Assembly (NCBI GenBank): GCA_017521605.1
Contig: JAFXCD010000036.1
Location: 1 to 64,000 of the forward strand
Direction of reading: 5' to 3'
Source: Lachnospiraceae bacterium
GTDB lineage: Bacteria > Bacillota > Clostridia > Lachnospirales > Lachnospiraceae
Length of the DNA stretch: 64,000 nt
Shown one piece after another: positions 25,829-35,583 of the stretch. How positions within the stretch are numbered: position 1 is the first letter of the stretch; every line of letters starts with the position of its first letter. Both the position numbers and the translations under genes were made by a program. The notes beneath the pieces were generated by a model that saw nothing but the letters and a program-made list of their open reading frames with translations, searched no databases and was not told the DNA's origin.

Positions 25829-25857
25829 ACCATATCACCAAAGAGGTTGTTTGTCAA
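25829..25857 (-). promoter_or_regulatory. promoter of the GntR-ABC operon
   Basis: On the minus strand -35 TTGACA (25852-25857) and -10 TATGGT (25829-25834) are 17 nt apart. Confidence 0.7.
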
Positions 25858-25871
25858 TAGATTTCAAATAA

Positions 25872-25930
25872 AAAACCTTGAATAATTCTGCTATCGGCCA
25901 TTACCGTTTCACAAAACCATTCAAGGTTTT
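25872..25930 (-). terminator. terminator of the tocopherol-cyclase-like gene
   Basis: AAAACCTTGAAT (25872-25883) and ATTCAAGGTTTT (25919-25930) form a perfect 12-bp stem, followed on the minus strand by a T-rich tail. It separates this gene from the GntR promoter. Confidence 0.85.
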
Positions 25931-25952
25931 CTATTACTAATATCTAATCCCT

Positions 25953-26798
25953 TCAAAGAGGATATTCATATTCAAAAGAAGCTCTCGGGGTAGTAAATGT
26001 AAATAATGTACGCTTCCCCTTAATAAATCGATAGAATGCTTGACAGGTAGCACTCTCATGAATGGTTCGTGCCATATCTCCCCTCTGGGGAGCCTTTAAT
26101 GGTTGACCATTCTCCTTTAACAATCCGGCCTCCAATTTCAAATGCCCCTGCATAACAGATATGCGCTTGTTTTTAATGTACAGAACCTTCGCTCCCAGAT
26201 AGGTAGCAAACCGATACTCTCTGCCTTGCCACAATACCACACCAATAATTCCGGTAAAGCGTACCCGTCCTATGGGTATATCTGCTACTGAAAGCATGAG
26301 TGATCCTCCTGTAAAAAAACACTGAGTCCAGGCATAGTTTTTGGGAAAGGAATGTCCGCAATCCCCCTCCCAGTATCCTCCGGCATTTCGAAAACAATAT
26401 TCCTTTCCATTCACCAAAAGTTTCCCGGATACGGAATGAAGCATGCTCCACACTCCATGTCGGCACTCCATAAAAGGCAGCAATGAGAAAGGACCCATAA
26501 TAGGATATTGCAAAGGCCATAACCGCCCAAAAAACAATTCCCCTTTCACCGTTATCTGAGAGGTTTTCACATTCAAACAAATACCATCCTTGCCAAAACG
26601 ATTTTCTCCGATATAGATATTCCTATTGGTTCTAAAGAAAATCTCCCCCGGAAAAGTAAAGGTCCACGCTTCATTTTCTGTGATAATCTGAATAGAGCAT
26701 GTATTCCTATTCCCCACCTGATGAACTGCCGGTATCACCGCCAAAGTCTGTGTATCCGACTGACATTTTAGATACCAGCCGTAGAAGAAATCGTCCAT
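25953..26798 (-). CDS. tocopherol-cyclase-family-like protein
   Basis: The 281-residue protein begins FFYGWYLKCQSD and has the family core AGGYWEGDCGHSFPKNYAWTQ, the W/D/H-rich motif seen in bacterial homologues of plant tocopherol cyclase. It has no signal peptide. No tocopherol pathway is expected in Clostridia, so this is probably a lipocalin-like enzyme or a ligand-binding protein of unknown substrate. A clean GGAGG lies 9 nt before the ATG. Confidence 0.75.
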   Translation of the reverse strand: MDDFFYGWYLKCQSDTQTLAVIPAVHQVGNRNTCSIQIITENEAWTFTFPGEIFFRTNRNIYIGENRFGKDGICLNVKTSQITVKGELFFGRLWPLQYPIMGPFSLLPFMECRHGVWSMLHSVSGKLLVNGKEYCFRNAGGYWEGDCGHSFPKNYAWTQCFFTGGSLMLSVADIPIGRVRFTGIIGVVLWQGREYRFATYLGAKVLYIKNKRISVMQGHLKLEAGLLKENGQPLKAPQRGDMARTIHESATCQAFYRFIKGKRTLFTFTTPRASFEYEYPL

Positions 26799-26902
26799 GA
26801 TATCTTACCTCCGTGAAAAGATAAAGATAGTATACCCATAGATATGTACTTCATTCCTCCTATACATTGCTATAACTCAAGCTCACATAGCTTGGTATCT
26901 CC

Positions 26903-28717
26903 TTACACATACTGACTAGCCTGTCGCTTCCACATCGTAGCATAGATACCATTCTTTTTCAAAAGCTCTGCATGATTCCCCATCTCCATTACTCGTCCCT
27001 GTTCCATTACATAAATTACATCCGCATCCCTTGTGGTGGATAAACGATGAGAAATAAACAGCACTGTCTTTTCTATTGCCACTTCCTGCATTGCCTGATT
27101 TAACCGATATTCTGCAATTGGGTCCAAAGCGGCTGATGGTTCATCCAGAAATACCAACCCTGCATCCTTATAAAAGGCTCTTGCCACAGCCAGTTTTTGT
27201 GCCTCTCCACCAGATAATTCCGTTCCTCTTTTCGAGAACTCTTTCGTCAATTCCTGAGATAAACCACCGGGTAATGTCTCTAATTTGCCATCAAACCCAC
27301 TTTTCCTTATTGCTTCTAAAATATGTTTCTCATCCCCTGTATCTACCTGATCCATTACTACATTCTCTGCCACAGTTGCCGCAAACAGCTTAAAATCCTG
27401 GAAAATAATACCTATATAGCGCCTGTATTCTTCAATATCATAATTTCTGATATCCACTCCATCCAAAAGAATGGCTCCATCCGTAGGATCATACAATCGT
27501 AGTAACAGCTTAATCAACGTACTTTTCCCTGCACCATTATATCCTACCAGGGCCACCTTATCCTTTGCACGAATGGTCAGATTTACATTTTGTAAAATGG
27601 GACATCCCGACTGATATTCAAAAGACACATTCTTACACTCCAATATTCCGGCACCTTTTGGTATATTTGCCTCTTTTTTGTTATGTATTGTACTTTCCCT
27701 ACCCAAAAAAGCTCTAATCTTTTCTACATACAGACCTGTCTCTACCATATGGGGTCCCAAATCTACCACTGTCGCAAATCCACGACGTAAATTTGCAGCA
27801 GAATTATAGAGTACCACCACACTGCTTAAGCTCATAGCCTTCCACAATACAGACCTTATTATCAGATATACCACATAAACAATATCCAGCATAAAATCCG
27901 ACATCAGATATTTGGCTGTAAAATCCAGAAGAAAACTCTTTTTTCCCATAGTCTTATGTAACTGATACAGCTCCTCATTTACCCTATCAAATTCCTCGTG
28001 CAAACTCTTAGACGCTTCTTTATTTAAGCGTAGCTCCTTAGTATATTGCTGCAAATAGAAAATTCGTTTTACATACTCCCGTTTTCTTTCCAATGGATTT
28101 TCTTTCTGTCGAATCTCATATCGCCACCGATTCAGCATATTGGTAAAAATGGTACGTAGCACAAAGGTAAATAAAACAAACAGAATAGAAATAACATCCT
28201 GGGTTGCAAAGAAAGCTCCATAACACAAAAGTACAGTCAGGCTACCAAATATCATACGCAATAGCTGTTCTGCCCGACTGATAGCGTTATCTGCTTCAGC
28301 TACGGACAAAACAAAACTATCATAGTATTCTACGTCATCATAACAAGCCAAGTCCACTGTTGCGGCCTTTTGATACAAAAGCTCCTTTAATTTTTTCTGA
28401 GCAAGAGGCAGATTTTTCAGCTTAATACACTGCTCATATAAATTACTGATGGCTGCAGCCACAATATCCAGAGCCAGAAATGCCCCTACCACCCAAAGTA
28501 CCTTTTGGTAGGATTTACCCTTCTCAATAACATCTAAAATCAAATACACACAAATTGTCTGCTCCAAAAAATTAACCAGATTGTGCCGTACCGCCTCAAC
28601 AATAATACTGATTCCATACAGAGGTGTTCCCTGAAACATTAAGCGTAGCAGAAATAAATTATTGGAAAGCAGTCGACTTGTACTAATATTTGTCTTCTTA
28701 TTTTTCTTAGCACTCAT
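26903..28717 (-). CDS. ABC exporter half-transporter (permease-ATPase fusion) B
   Basis: The 604-residue protein has an N-terminal membrane domain of about six helices and a C-terminal nucleotide-binding domain: Walker A GYNGAGKSTLIKLLLRLYDP, LSGGEAQKLAVARAF, Walker B LVFLDEPSAALD and the H-loop FISHRLST. It overlaps the preceding exporter gene by 11 nt (ATGAGTGCTAA), so the two are made together and likely form a heterodimer. Substrate unknown; peptide or drug export is typical for this class. Confidence 0.93.
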   Translation of the reverse strand: MSAKKNKKTNISTSRLLSNNLFLLRLMFQGTPLYGISIIVEAVRHNLVNFLEQTICVYLILDVIEKGKSYQKVLWVVGAFLALDIVAAAISNLYEQCIKLKNLPLAQKKLKELLYQKAATVDLACYDDVEYYDSFVLSVAEADNAISRAEQLLRMIFGSLTVLLCYGAFFATQDVISILFVLFTFVLRTIFTNMLNRWRYEIRQKENPLERKREYVKRIFYLQQYTKELRLNKEASKSLHEEFDRVNEELYQLHKTMGKKSFLLDFTAKYLMSDFMLDIVYVVYLIIRSVLWKAMSLSSVVVLYNSAANLRRGFATVVDLGPHMVETGLYVEKIRAFLGRESTIHNKKEANIPKGAGILECKNVSFEYQSGCPILQNVNLTIRAKDKVALVGYNGAGKSTLIKLLLRLYDPTDGAILLDGVDIRNYDIEEYRRYIGIIFQDFKLFAATVAENVVMDQVDTGDEKHILEAIRKSGFDGKLETLPGGLSQELTKEFSKRGTELSGGEAQKLAVARAFYKDAGLVFLDEPSAALDPIAEYRLNQAMQEVAIEKTVLFISHRLSTTRDADVIYVMEQGRVMEMGNHAELLKKNGIYATMWKRQASQYV

Positions 28718-30545
28718 TCAACACCACCTCCCGTTCTTCCTCTTCTGTTGCACAATAATTTTGTTGTTGAACCCTATAAAACTCCGCATACTTTTTGCCC
28801 TTATCCATCAGTTCCGTATGTGTTCCTTCTTCAACAATTCTACCATTCTCAAGCATAATTAAATGCTCTGCCTGTTTTACACAGGATAGTCGGTGTGAAA
28901 TCAAAATGCTGGTCTTTCCGTCTGTTTCTTTTAATATTCCGGATAGAAGTTCATGTTCCGCAATGGGGTCCAGCGCAGAGGATGGTTCATCAAATATCAT
29001 AATTTGAGATGTTTTTGCAAATGCTCTTGCAACTAATATTTTCTGATATTCACCACCGGAAAGTATGATTCCTTTCTCATCAAATTCTTTTGTTAATACC
29101 GTATCAATACCCAAAGGCAGACTGCTTATTTTCTCATACACACCGGCTTTTTTAAGTGCATTTTCCACCTTTTCATCACTTCCCGCACTTCCCATAAGTA
29201 CGTTGTATCGTACGGTTCCCGGAAGCACAGTTCCATCTTGAAAAGCACAGGAAAACAACTTACGGTAAGCAGCCAGCTGATATTCCCGTATATCTCTTCC
29301 ATTTACCTTGATTACGCCTTCTGTAGGATCATAAAATCGTAGCAGCAGCTTGATTATAGTACTTTTTCCGGCTCCGTTATGTCCCACCAGAACCAGACTC
29401 TTTCCCGACTCTATTTTAAACGACAAATCATGTAAGACCTGTTTCCCATTGGTATAAGCAAAACTGACATGCTCAAATTCTATGGAACGGATCTCCTCTT
29501 CCGGCAGTTCTCCTTCCCAATTCTCCGGAATCTTTTCTTCATACGCCAGAAAATTCTTAAGGTTTTCTACCAACAAGCTGTTTTCTGTGCCTCTATTCAC
29601 TGCATTAATTACCTGTACCCAAACCCATGATGCAGTCACCATAACACTGGTAAGCACTGCCATCTGCGAAAAGGTAATCCCAGGTGCAGCCGGCATCAAT
29701 GCCTGATACGCTCCATACAACAATATTCCCTCGAATATTACCATATAAGAAAAGAAATACTGCAACATACCAATTGGAAATGCCCTTTTAAAATATTTTT
29801 TCCAAATACCTGCTTTCTCCTCTGTGGCTTCCCCATACTGTCTTTCAACCACATTAAAAATATTGGATAAGCGGAATTCTTTTGCATATTCCGGCAAATA
29901 CATAATTCTGTTTACATAAGTCAATTTCCTGTCATAAGGTACCCCATCCTGATATCTGTCATAAAAAATCTTATTCATTTTAGGCGCAAACAGAAAATTT
30001 CCCAACAATGGCGCCACCAAAAACACAATGGTCCAAGGATCTATTTCCACCATTGTATAGCATGCCAATATACCGCCTATGGTTCCACAGATTACCGTAC
30101 TCATGTTATCTACGCACTGACACAGCTTATTCCCCATATCATCAATTGCTGTGGAAAACTTATCATAAAACTCTTTGTTCTCATAACACCCAATTTCTAC
30201 ATTTTTAGCTTTTACATAAACTCTTTTGTACAGTGCATGAAATATTTTTACATTCCATGCCGGAATCAGAACGTTATTGCAATAATACAAAAAAAGCTCC
30301 AATATCAAACTTACCCCACCAATTATCACAATTGCTATCAGTATTTCTTTCAGTGGCTTCTCCTGCTCCAAAGCATCCAGTATAAACCGGACAAAAAAAG
30401 CACTATAAAATACCCATAGTAAATACTCGATAAGGCGTTTGATAATGGAACATACTACTCGCTCTCTCGCTATGCTCATAGCTTCCTTCATAGCATATAA
30501 ATTATTTTGAATAATCTTCCACGTAAAACTTTTTTCACGTTTCAT
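28707..30545 (-). CDS. ABC exporter half-transporter (permease-ATPase fusion) A
   Basis: The 612-residue protein has a six-helix membrane region followed by an ATPase domain: GHNGAGKSTIIKLLLRFYDP, ILSGGEYQKILVARAF, IMIFDEPSSALD and LISHRLSC. Both this and the next protein carry an intact signature and Walker B, so neither site looks degenerate. It starts 45 nt after the XRE-methyltransferase gene on the same strand. No precursor peptide or modification enzyme for a RiPP was seen nearby. Confidence 0.93.
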   Translation of the reverse strand: MKREKSFTWKIIQNNLYAMKEAMSIARERVVCSIIKRLIEYLLWVFYSAFFVRFILDALEQEKPLKEILIAIVIIGGVSLILELFLYYCNNVLIPAWNVKIFHALYKRVYVKAKNVEIGCYENKEFYDKFSTAIDDMGNKLCQCVDNMSTVICGTIGGILACYTMVEIDPWTIVFLVAPLLGNFLFAPKMNKIFYDRYQDGVPYDRKLTYVNRIMYLPEYAKEFRLSNIFNVVERQYGEATEEKAGIWKKYFKRAFPIGMLQYFFSYMVIFEGILLYGAYQALMPAAPGITFSQMAVLTSVMVTASWVWVQVINAVNRGTENSLLVENLKNFLAYEEKIPENWEGELPEEEIRSIEFEHVSFAYTNGKQVLHDLSFKIESGKSLVLVGHNGAGKSTIIKLLLRFYDPTEGVIKVNGRDIREYQLAAYRKLFSCAFQDGTVLPGTVRYNVLMGSAGSDEKVENALKKAGVYEKISSLPLGIDTVLTKEFDEKGIILSGGEYQKILVARAFAKTSQIMIFDEPSSALDPIAEHELLSGILKETDGKTSILISHRLSCVKQAEHLIMLENGRIVEEGTHTELMDKGKKYAEFYRVQQQNYCATEEEEREVVLNEC

Positions 30546-30590
30546 AATATATAAACTCCTCTCTCCGTAAAGCCCGAAAGGAGAAATACA

Positions 30591-31688
30591 TCATTTTTTT
30601 GCGTACACAAAATACAAACCTGATGTCTTTACTGCAAAGGGCTCCTCGGAATCAAAATATTCTTTTGTCTGTTTATAGTAATCCACATACTCCAAAGCTC
30701 TTTGGTATCCCGCTCCTCTGGCAGTAAAGAATCCGACTCCCTCTTGATAGGAATCCTCATGCTCATATACATAGCGGAAAATATCGTTCTCCTTACTTTT
30801 ACTCTCCACTGACGGGTCATACACAAGCACCTTATCACTGATACGTACCCCAACATCCTGAAAACCGGCCTTTTTCAACAAATACGGCAGTTTCGTTCCC
30901 ATACGATAATCCCGCTCCTTGTGAAACACCTCACTTTCCCACACCTCGGTAAAGTCCGGTCGGCGCTTTCCGTTTTCTTCTTTTTCAAGTCCCGAAAAAT
31001 ATCCTGCTTGCTCCACTTCCATATTGGAGTCAATCAGCAAGATCATTCCACCCGGCTTTAAGGACTCCTTCATCTTTTCTATCATCTGTTCCGGATGTTT
31101 GATATATGACATAAGATATAATGCTACTACAACGTCATACTTTTTCTTAGGTTCATATGTATAAATATCCTGTTTCAAAAACTCATGCGCATACGGAGTT
31201 TTTGAAAAAAACTCTCTGGCCTCGGACAATTCATTTTCATCCAATTCAATACCAATGTAACGACTCCCTTTCGGCAATAATGGCATGAACTTCATCCCCA
31301 AAAAACCAAATCCACAGCCAAAATCTAAAAGTTCCACAGGTTTGTCAAGCTTCCATACTTCTTTCACCAAAAAGGCAAAATAGTCCTCGTTCCAATAAAG
31401 TGTTTTCCAAATCTTGAATAGCTTCCGGTTGTTATTCCAATAATCCACTCCGTCAAACTTGCGCCAATCCACCCTGGGTTTCATAGGCTGCAAACCCAAA
31501 ACCACATCTGCACTTACCTCAAATAAATCAGCCAATTTAGGAATATTAGTAATGTCTGGCATATTCACGCCATTTTCCCATTTGCTTATGGTCTGAAAGG
31601 ATACCTGCATATACTCAGCCAATTCTTTTTGTGTCATCCCACGCTGCTCACGCAATTCTTTAATGCATAGATGCACTTCTCTCCCCAT
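30591..31688 (-). CDS. XRE-family regulator fused to a SAM-dependent methyltransferase domain
   Basis: Residues 1-65 are a Cro/CI-type helix-turn-helix (LREQRGMTQKELAEYMQVSF, SKWENGVNMPD). From about residue 100 a class I methyltransferase follows: LLDFGCGFGFLGMKF (SAM-binding motif I), the acidic YIGIELDE, and VVVALYLMSYIKHPEQM. The 365-residue fusion precedes two ABC exporter genes. The enzyme might modify a small molecule exported by the pair, or be a ligand-sensing module of the regulator. Confidence 0.88.
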   Translation of the reverse strand: MGREVHLCIKELREQRGMTQKELAEYMQVSFQTISKWENGVNMPDITNIPKLADLFEVSADVVLGLQPMKPRVDWRKFDGVDYWNNNRKLFKIWKTLYWNEDYFAFLVKEVWKLDKPVELLDFGCGFGFLGMKFMPLLPKGSRYIGIELDENELSEAREFFSKTPYAHEFLKQDIYTYEPKKKYDVVVALYLMSYIKHPEQMIEKMKESLKPGGMILLIDSNMEVEQAGYFSGLEKEENGKRRPDFTEVWESEVFHKERDYRMGTKLPYLLKKAGFQDVGVRISDKVLVYDPSVESKSKENDIFRYVYEHEDSYQEGVGFFTARGAGYQRALEYVDYYKQTKEYFDSEEPFAVKTSGLYFVYAKK

Positions 31689-31798
31689 GGATTTTTCCTC
31701 CTTTTCGTATTATATCCAATCCCCAAAACACCTTCAATAACGGTGTACGTTAGCTCTTGTTCGCCCCTGAGGCGAGTCCTTCATTTGTATCCGTGGAC

Positions 31799-32821
31799 TC
31801 ACTCTTCTCCAAACAGATGCTTCCACAACTCGCTTGCAGTACCCTTTACCGCTTCTTGACACCATGCCTCAGAATCCACAAAAGGCGTGGTCCATGCCGC
31901 CGCAAGATGCTTTTGTCGATTTACCAATAACATACAGGCCCCTGAGCCTTCATGATAAATTGTTCCCTCTCCTACTGCCCATTGCGGCTCATACGAAGAT
32001 ATATATATTGGACATCCTGCACCATATGCTATAAATTTCCCACCATGGTCCCAACAATAGTCTTTCATATCTGGCGATAGCCAATTCTTTTCCAATGCTT
32101 CCATGGAGCTTTCCGAAAGAATTCTTTTTCCCTTATATATACCACCCTCAGCCAGCATCATTCCAAACTGTAGCAACTCATCGATAGGGATTCGTAGTCC
32201 CCACGCTGTTTTGGGTATTATCTCCCATATTGAATCCATCTGTTGATTCCAGTGACTTCGATGCATATTGCAGGGAAGCAATATATTCTCTCTGATATAT
32301 TCCTCCGCAGTCTGACCTGTAGCTCGTCGGATAATTTCTCCCAAAATACAGAAGCCTGCCTTGGAATACTCCCACTGCGTTCCCGGCTCATAAAATAGGC
32401 CCTTGGATAAAATTGCCGGAATCCATGTTGCTTCCACATGATTTCTGTCCACATCTGCTTCCCAGTCCAGATACCTTTCCGGAAATGCATCCTGTAATGC
32501 TACCAGTCCGGAAGTATGCGTCAATAAATGTATAATTCTAATTTTAGCAAATGTTTTCTTTTGAAATTCCGGCAGAAACCTTGCCACACACTCCTCCAAG
32601 GTAAGCAGCCCCTTCTCTTGCAATTGTAATATAGCTACTGCGGTGAACAACTTGGTAATAGACTGCGCATCCACCAAAGAATCAGCCACTCCTACCTCCC
32701 CTGTCACTACAATCTTATTACTCAATGCTATCTGATATCTTGCCCCATGTATCTTTCCACTATCTGTCAACAATTGAAAATGCTTTTTTAACAAAGCATT
32801 AAGCCCTTCCCTTTTATTCAT
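31799..32821 (-). CDS. serine hydrolase, beta-lactamase class C / DD-peptidase-like
   Basis: The 340-residue protein has the SxxK nucleophile motif QSITKLF, the YxK-like YSKAGF, and a C-terminal HEGSG in place of KTG. There is no signal peptide, so a cytoplasmic esterase or peptidase is more likely than a periplasm-type beta-lactamase. It lies between the sulfatase-like operon and the XRE-methyltransferase gene. A GGGGGAG stretch precedes the start. Confidence 0.85.
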   Translation of the reverse strand: MNKREGLNALLKKHFQLLTDSGKIHGARYQIALSNKIVVTGEVGVADSLVDAQSITKLFTAVAILQLQEKGLLTLEECVARFLPEFQKKTFAKIRIIHLLTHTSGLVALQDAFPERYLDWEADVDRNHVEATWIPAILSKGLFYEPGTQWEYSKAGFCILGEIIRRATGQTAEEYIRENILLPCNMHRSHWNQQMDSIWEIIPKTAWGLRIPIDELLQFGMMLAEGGIYKGKRILSESSMEALEKNWLSPDMKDYCWDHGGKFIAYGAGCPIYISSYEPQWAVGEGTIYHEGSGACMLLVNRQKHLAAAWTTPFVDSEAWCQEAVKGTASELWKHLFGEE

Positions 32822-32922
32822 GTACTCTCTCCCCCACTCTTAAATCATAAATATAACCAATATCCTTTTCGAGTAGTTTACCATTATGATTCTGTATAGT
32901 CAAATGAGACTTCCCTATATAC

Positions 32923-32949
32923 AAAAAGACATCTGACTTTCGCAGATGC
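32923..32949 (-). terminator. terminator of the YidC-phosphatase operon
   Basis: On the minus strand GCATCTG and CAGATGT (32929-32935 with 32943-32949) form a 7-bp stem with one wobble pair, followed by CTTTTTG. It lies 64 nt past the stop codon at 33013. Confidence 0.75.
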
Positions 32950-33012
32950 CTTATCAAATCTTGTTTTGGCTTTATAGTGTTTCCGCCTGAAATTATTTCT
33001 TATAATCTTCTA

Positions 33013-35583
33013 TTACTTTGTCCACAACGATTCCCCAATCTCTCTCCAGTTCTCCTTATCCCTTATATCTCCAGGCGTTATGGCATACCACACTCCTCCC
33101 GTGGTATCAATGGTATTGCCTGATTCCTGGTCAAAATTTTCTGCAGTTGTTATATAAAGTTCACCCTGTTCTTTAGAAGTATCATCAATGGGATTGCCTG
33201 TAAAGGGATTTACCGGATTATCCATCAAGCCTTCCAAAGCAAGACCAGGTACATCCGCATTGGTCATAAAGGTATCAGAAATACCAAATTCCTTAGCATT
33301 AAAATCCTTTACCAGTAAAATAGGATGGTATCCCTGCACATCCAATTCCGGTGTTATCTGTAAATCATCAAACTGTCCTAAAGTACGTCCATGGTCTGCT
33401 ACGATAATAATTCGGGTATTGTCATATACGCTATTTTCCTTCAAATAATCCAACCACTTGCCAATCTGCAGATAGGTCGCCATATTCACATGATAATGTT
33501 CCAACTGGTAAGAATTATCCATCCTCATGGTTCTTCCGTCCAGTGTAAACCTGCTACTATCTTCATAGGCTCCATTGTTTACACTATCCGCCGGTACATA
33601 ATCCGGCATTTGCAGTAAACAGGGTTCGTGGGGCGTTTCGTTATTAATCATCACAAAACCACCTACACTATCCTCTTTAATATCCGTCAATCCGGACAGA
33701 TTGTTTAACACAGAATAGGACTCCAAAAAGGCAGGACTCTGGGTATTGTTCTTTGCGGATTCAAAATACGCCCCCTCATCATAAAGAATAGGTTGCAACA
33801 ATACCGGTGCTGCTTTCAAAAGGCTGTAACAGAAAAAATTACGTTCCTGACTGTCCTGCAGTCTCTTTACAAATTTATCTTCTTCGTCCACATATGTTCC
33901 CATGGTGATATGAGTTTTCATATCCGGATACCGACTATAAATACTTAAATCAGATATTTCCTGATATCCTGCAAGAGGTGGATCACAAATAGTTACATCA
34001 TAATCCATATCCCGAAAAAGCACCGGCAAAACCTTCAATGCTTCATTCTGCTTTTCCACTGCGGGCATATCATCTCTGGCATTCATACGGTCAGGCATAT
34101 ATTCATAACCGCCAAAAATGGCTGCCGATGCATATATGGTATACTGTCCAAAGGATACCGTATTGGGGTAATAAACAAAGCCGGAAAACTGCTCCTTTAA
34201 TTCCGGTTTCTCAGCCAGAATATAGGGAAAATAATCACTTATGGCACGATCCACCATAAATACCACTACATTCTTTTCTGTTTTGCTAAGGGTCAGAATG
34301 GGCTCTACTTCCTTAGCACCTTCCTGCCCGGCAAGGGACTGGATGTAATCCATATCCTTAAGTTCTTTATCTGCTTGATACACATCACGAATACCCAATA
34401 CCAGCAAACTCAATATTAGTATGCTTAAAAAGCTCTGCCAGAATCTCCGATATTTCCAGCAGCTCCATAACACAATTGCTAAAACAACTGCAACTATGAG
34501 ACTTAACACGCCTATCTTCATGTCAATGGACAAACCACCATCAAAGGTAAGAATGGGTGAAACCGTCCCTGTCAGATTACCAAAGAACATATAATCCGCT
34601 AAAGCAATAAGGGCCAGCCCACAGGCGCCCTTTTCAAAAAATGGTTTTGCTTTCGAACTACTGATATAGTACAAAATACCGCCCCATACCAAAAACACTC
34701 CAATGGCCACACATAATGTCAGCCATACAAAAACAAGCGGGCTTCGATAAGCATTAATAGAAATAAACTCTGCCGGTGATGCACTGATTACAGAAGCGGG
34801 AATCACCAAACCAATCAATACAGTTAACAGAAGCTCTCCTGTTATAAAAGCCTTGGGCGAAGTAATTACCTTTGCTTTTTCAACGGGCTTACTTTTATAT
34901 TTCTCAAAAACTGGCATAAGACATTTCATTACAATATTTTTGCACAGAGAAAACAGGTTGTTCATAGTCCAGTACAAAACCAGACCGGAGGGACTCTGAT
35001 ACAAAATTACCAAAAACAGGCCTGCTAACACATACAACTGCATCTTATCCTTTAATGCAAACTCTCTCGTATAAATAAAACCGGAGATTAAATTTATTGC
35101 CGTCATTAAAAGGGGCATTACATTTATGGACATATCTCCCAGCTTCCACAAATGGTCTGCCTCACTTAAGTTTTTTAAGAATAAGAAAGAAGCTCCCTGT
35201 AAATTCACCGTAGTCAAATAATGGTACGCCGCTATAAAAAAGGGAATCTGCAGTAACAAAGAAAGAGAACCCCTGATAGCATTTAAGGGTTGATAGTCCT
35301 GCTGCCTGTAATAAGTCGACAGCATCATAAAGCGCTCATCCCCACGGAAGGTCTTGCGAATATGCTTTACCCAATGTTCCATGTCCTTTTGCTTTTTACG
35401 TTCCTGCTCCTGTAAGGCATCTGACCTTTTGTATAAGGGCAGAATAAGCAGATTGACAACAACACTTACCATAATAATCGCCACACCATAGTTACCAAAT
35501 ACTCTGGACATTATGGTAAAAATACATTCAATTAACAATACAAGGGGTTGTATAAAAATGAAAAAAAGTATTTTACCAATCAT
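33013..35583 (-). CDS. YidC/Oxa1-like domain fused to an alkaline-phosphatase-superfamily (sulfatase-like) domain
   Basis: I use ATG 35583 (856 residues), after GAAGGAG; it overlaps the upstream TGA as ATGA. Residues 1-225 resemble YidC/Oxa1: NYGVAIIMVSVV near 31-42, QIPFFIAAYHYL near 112-123, and SPSGLVLYWTMNNLFSL. The arginine conserved in the YidC groove is Asn44. More membrane helices follow to about 400, then a phosphatase core: NVVVFMVDR (Asp445), QYTIYASAAIFGG (likely nucleophile Thr482), IIIVADHGR (Asp730, His731) and GYHPILLV (His753). The order of active-site elements matches LtaS-like phosphotransferases. A role in envelope polymer modification is inferred from its operon. Confidence 0.85.
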   Translation of the reverse strand: MIGKILFFIFIQPLVLLIECIFTIMSRVFGNYGVAIIMVSVVVNLLILPLYKRSDALQEQERKKQKDMEHWVKHIRKTFRGDERFMMLSTYYRQQDYQPLNAIRGSLSLLLQIPFFIAAYHYLTTVNLQGASFLFLKNLSEADHLWKLGDMSINVMPLLMTAINLISGFIYTREFALKDKMQLYVLAGLFLVILYQSPSGLVLYWTMNNLFSLCKNIVMKCLMPVFEKYKSKPVEKAKVITSPKAFITGELLLTVLIGLVIPASVISASPAEFISINAYRSPLVFVWLTLCVAIGVFLVWGGILYYISSSKAKPFFEKGACGLALIALADYMFFGNLTGTVSPILTFDGGLSIDMKIGVLSLIVAVVLAIVLWSCWKYRRFWQSFLSILILSLLVLGIRDVYQADKELKDMDYIQSLAGQEGAKEVEPILTLSKTEKNVVVFMVDRAISDYFPYILAEKPELKEQFSGFVYYPNTVSFGQYTIYASAAIFGGYEYMPDRMNARDDMPAVEKQNEALKVLPVLFRDMDYDVTICDPPLAGYQEISDLSIYSRYPDMKTHITMGTYVDEEDKFVKRLQDSQERNFFCYSLLKAAPVLLQPILYDEGAYFESAKNNTQSPAFLESYSVLNNLSGLTDIKEDSVGGFVMINNETPHEPCLLQMPDYVPADSVNNGAYEDSSRFTLDGRTMRMDNSYQLEHYHVNMATYLQIGKWLDYLKENSVYDNTRIIIVADHGRTLGQFDDLQITPELDVQGYHPILLVKDFNAKEFGISDTFMTNADVPGLALEGLMDNPVNPFTGNPIDDTSKEQGELYITTAENFDQESGNTIDTTGGVWYAITPGDIRDKENWREIGESLWTK

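Noticed and set aside
26903..31688. Possible RiPP or lanthipeptide cluster around the ABC exporter pair
   Set aside because: I found no precursor peptide with a leader, no LanM/LanB-type or radical-SAM maturase, and no protease.
31741..31790. Hairpin-rich sequence between the serine hydrolase and XRE-methyltransferase genes
   Set aside because: Stems such as GAGTCC/GGACTC are short and lack a T-run, so I did not call a terminator.
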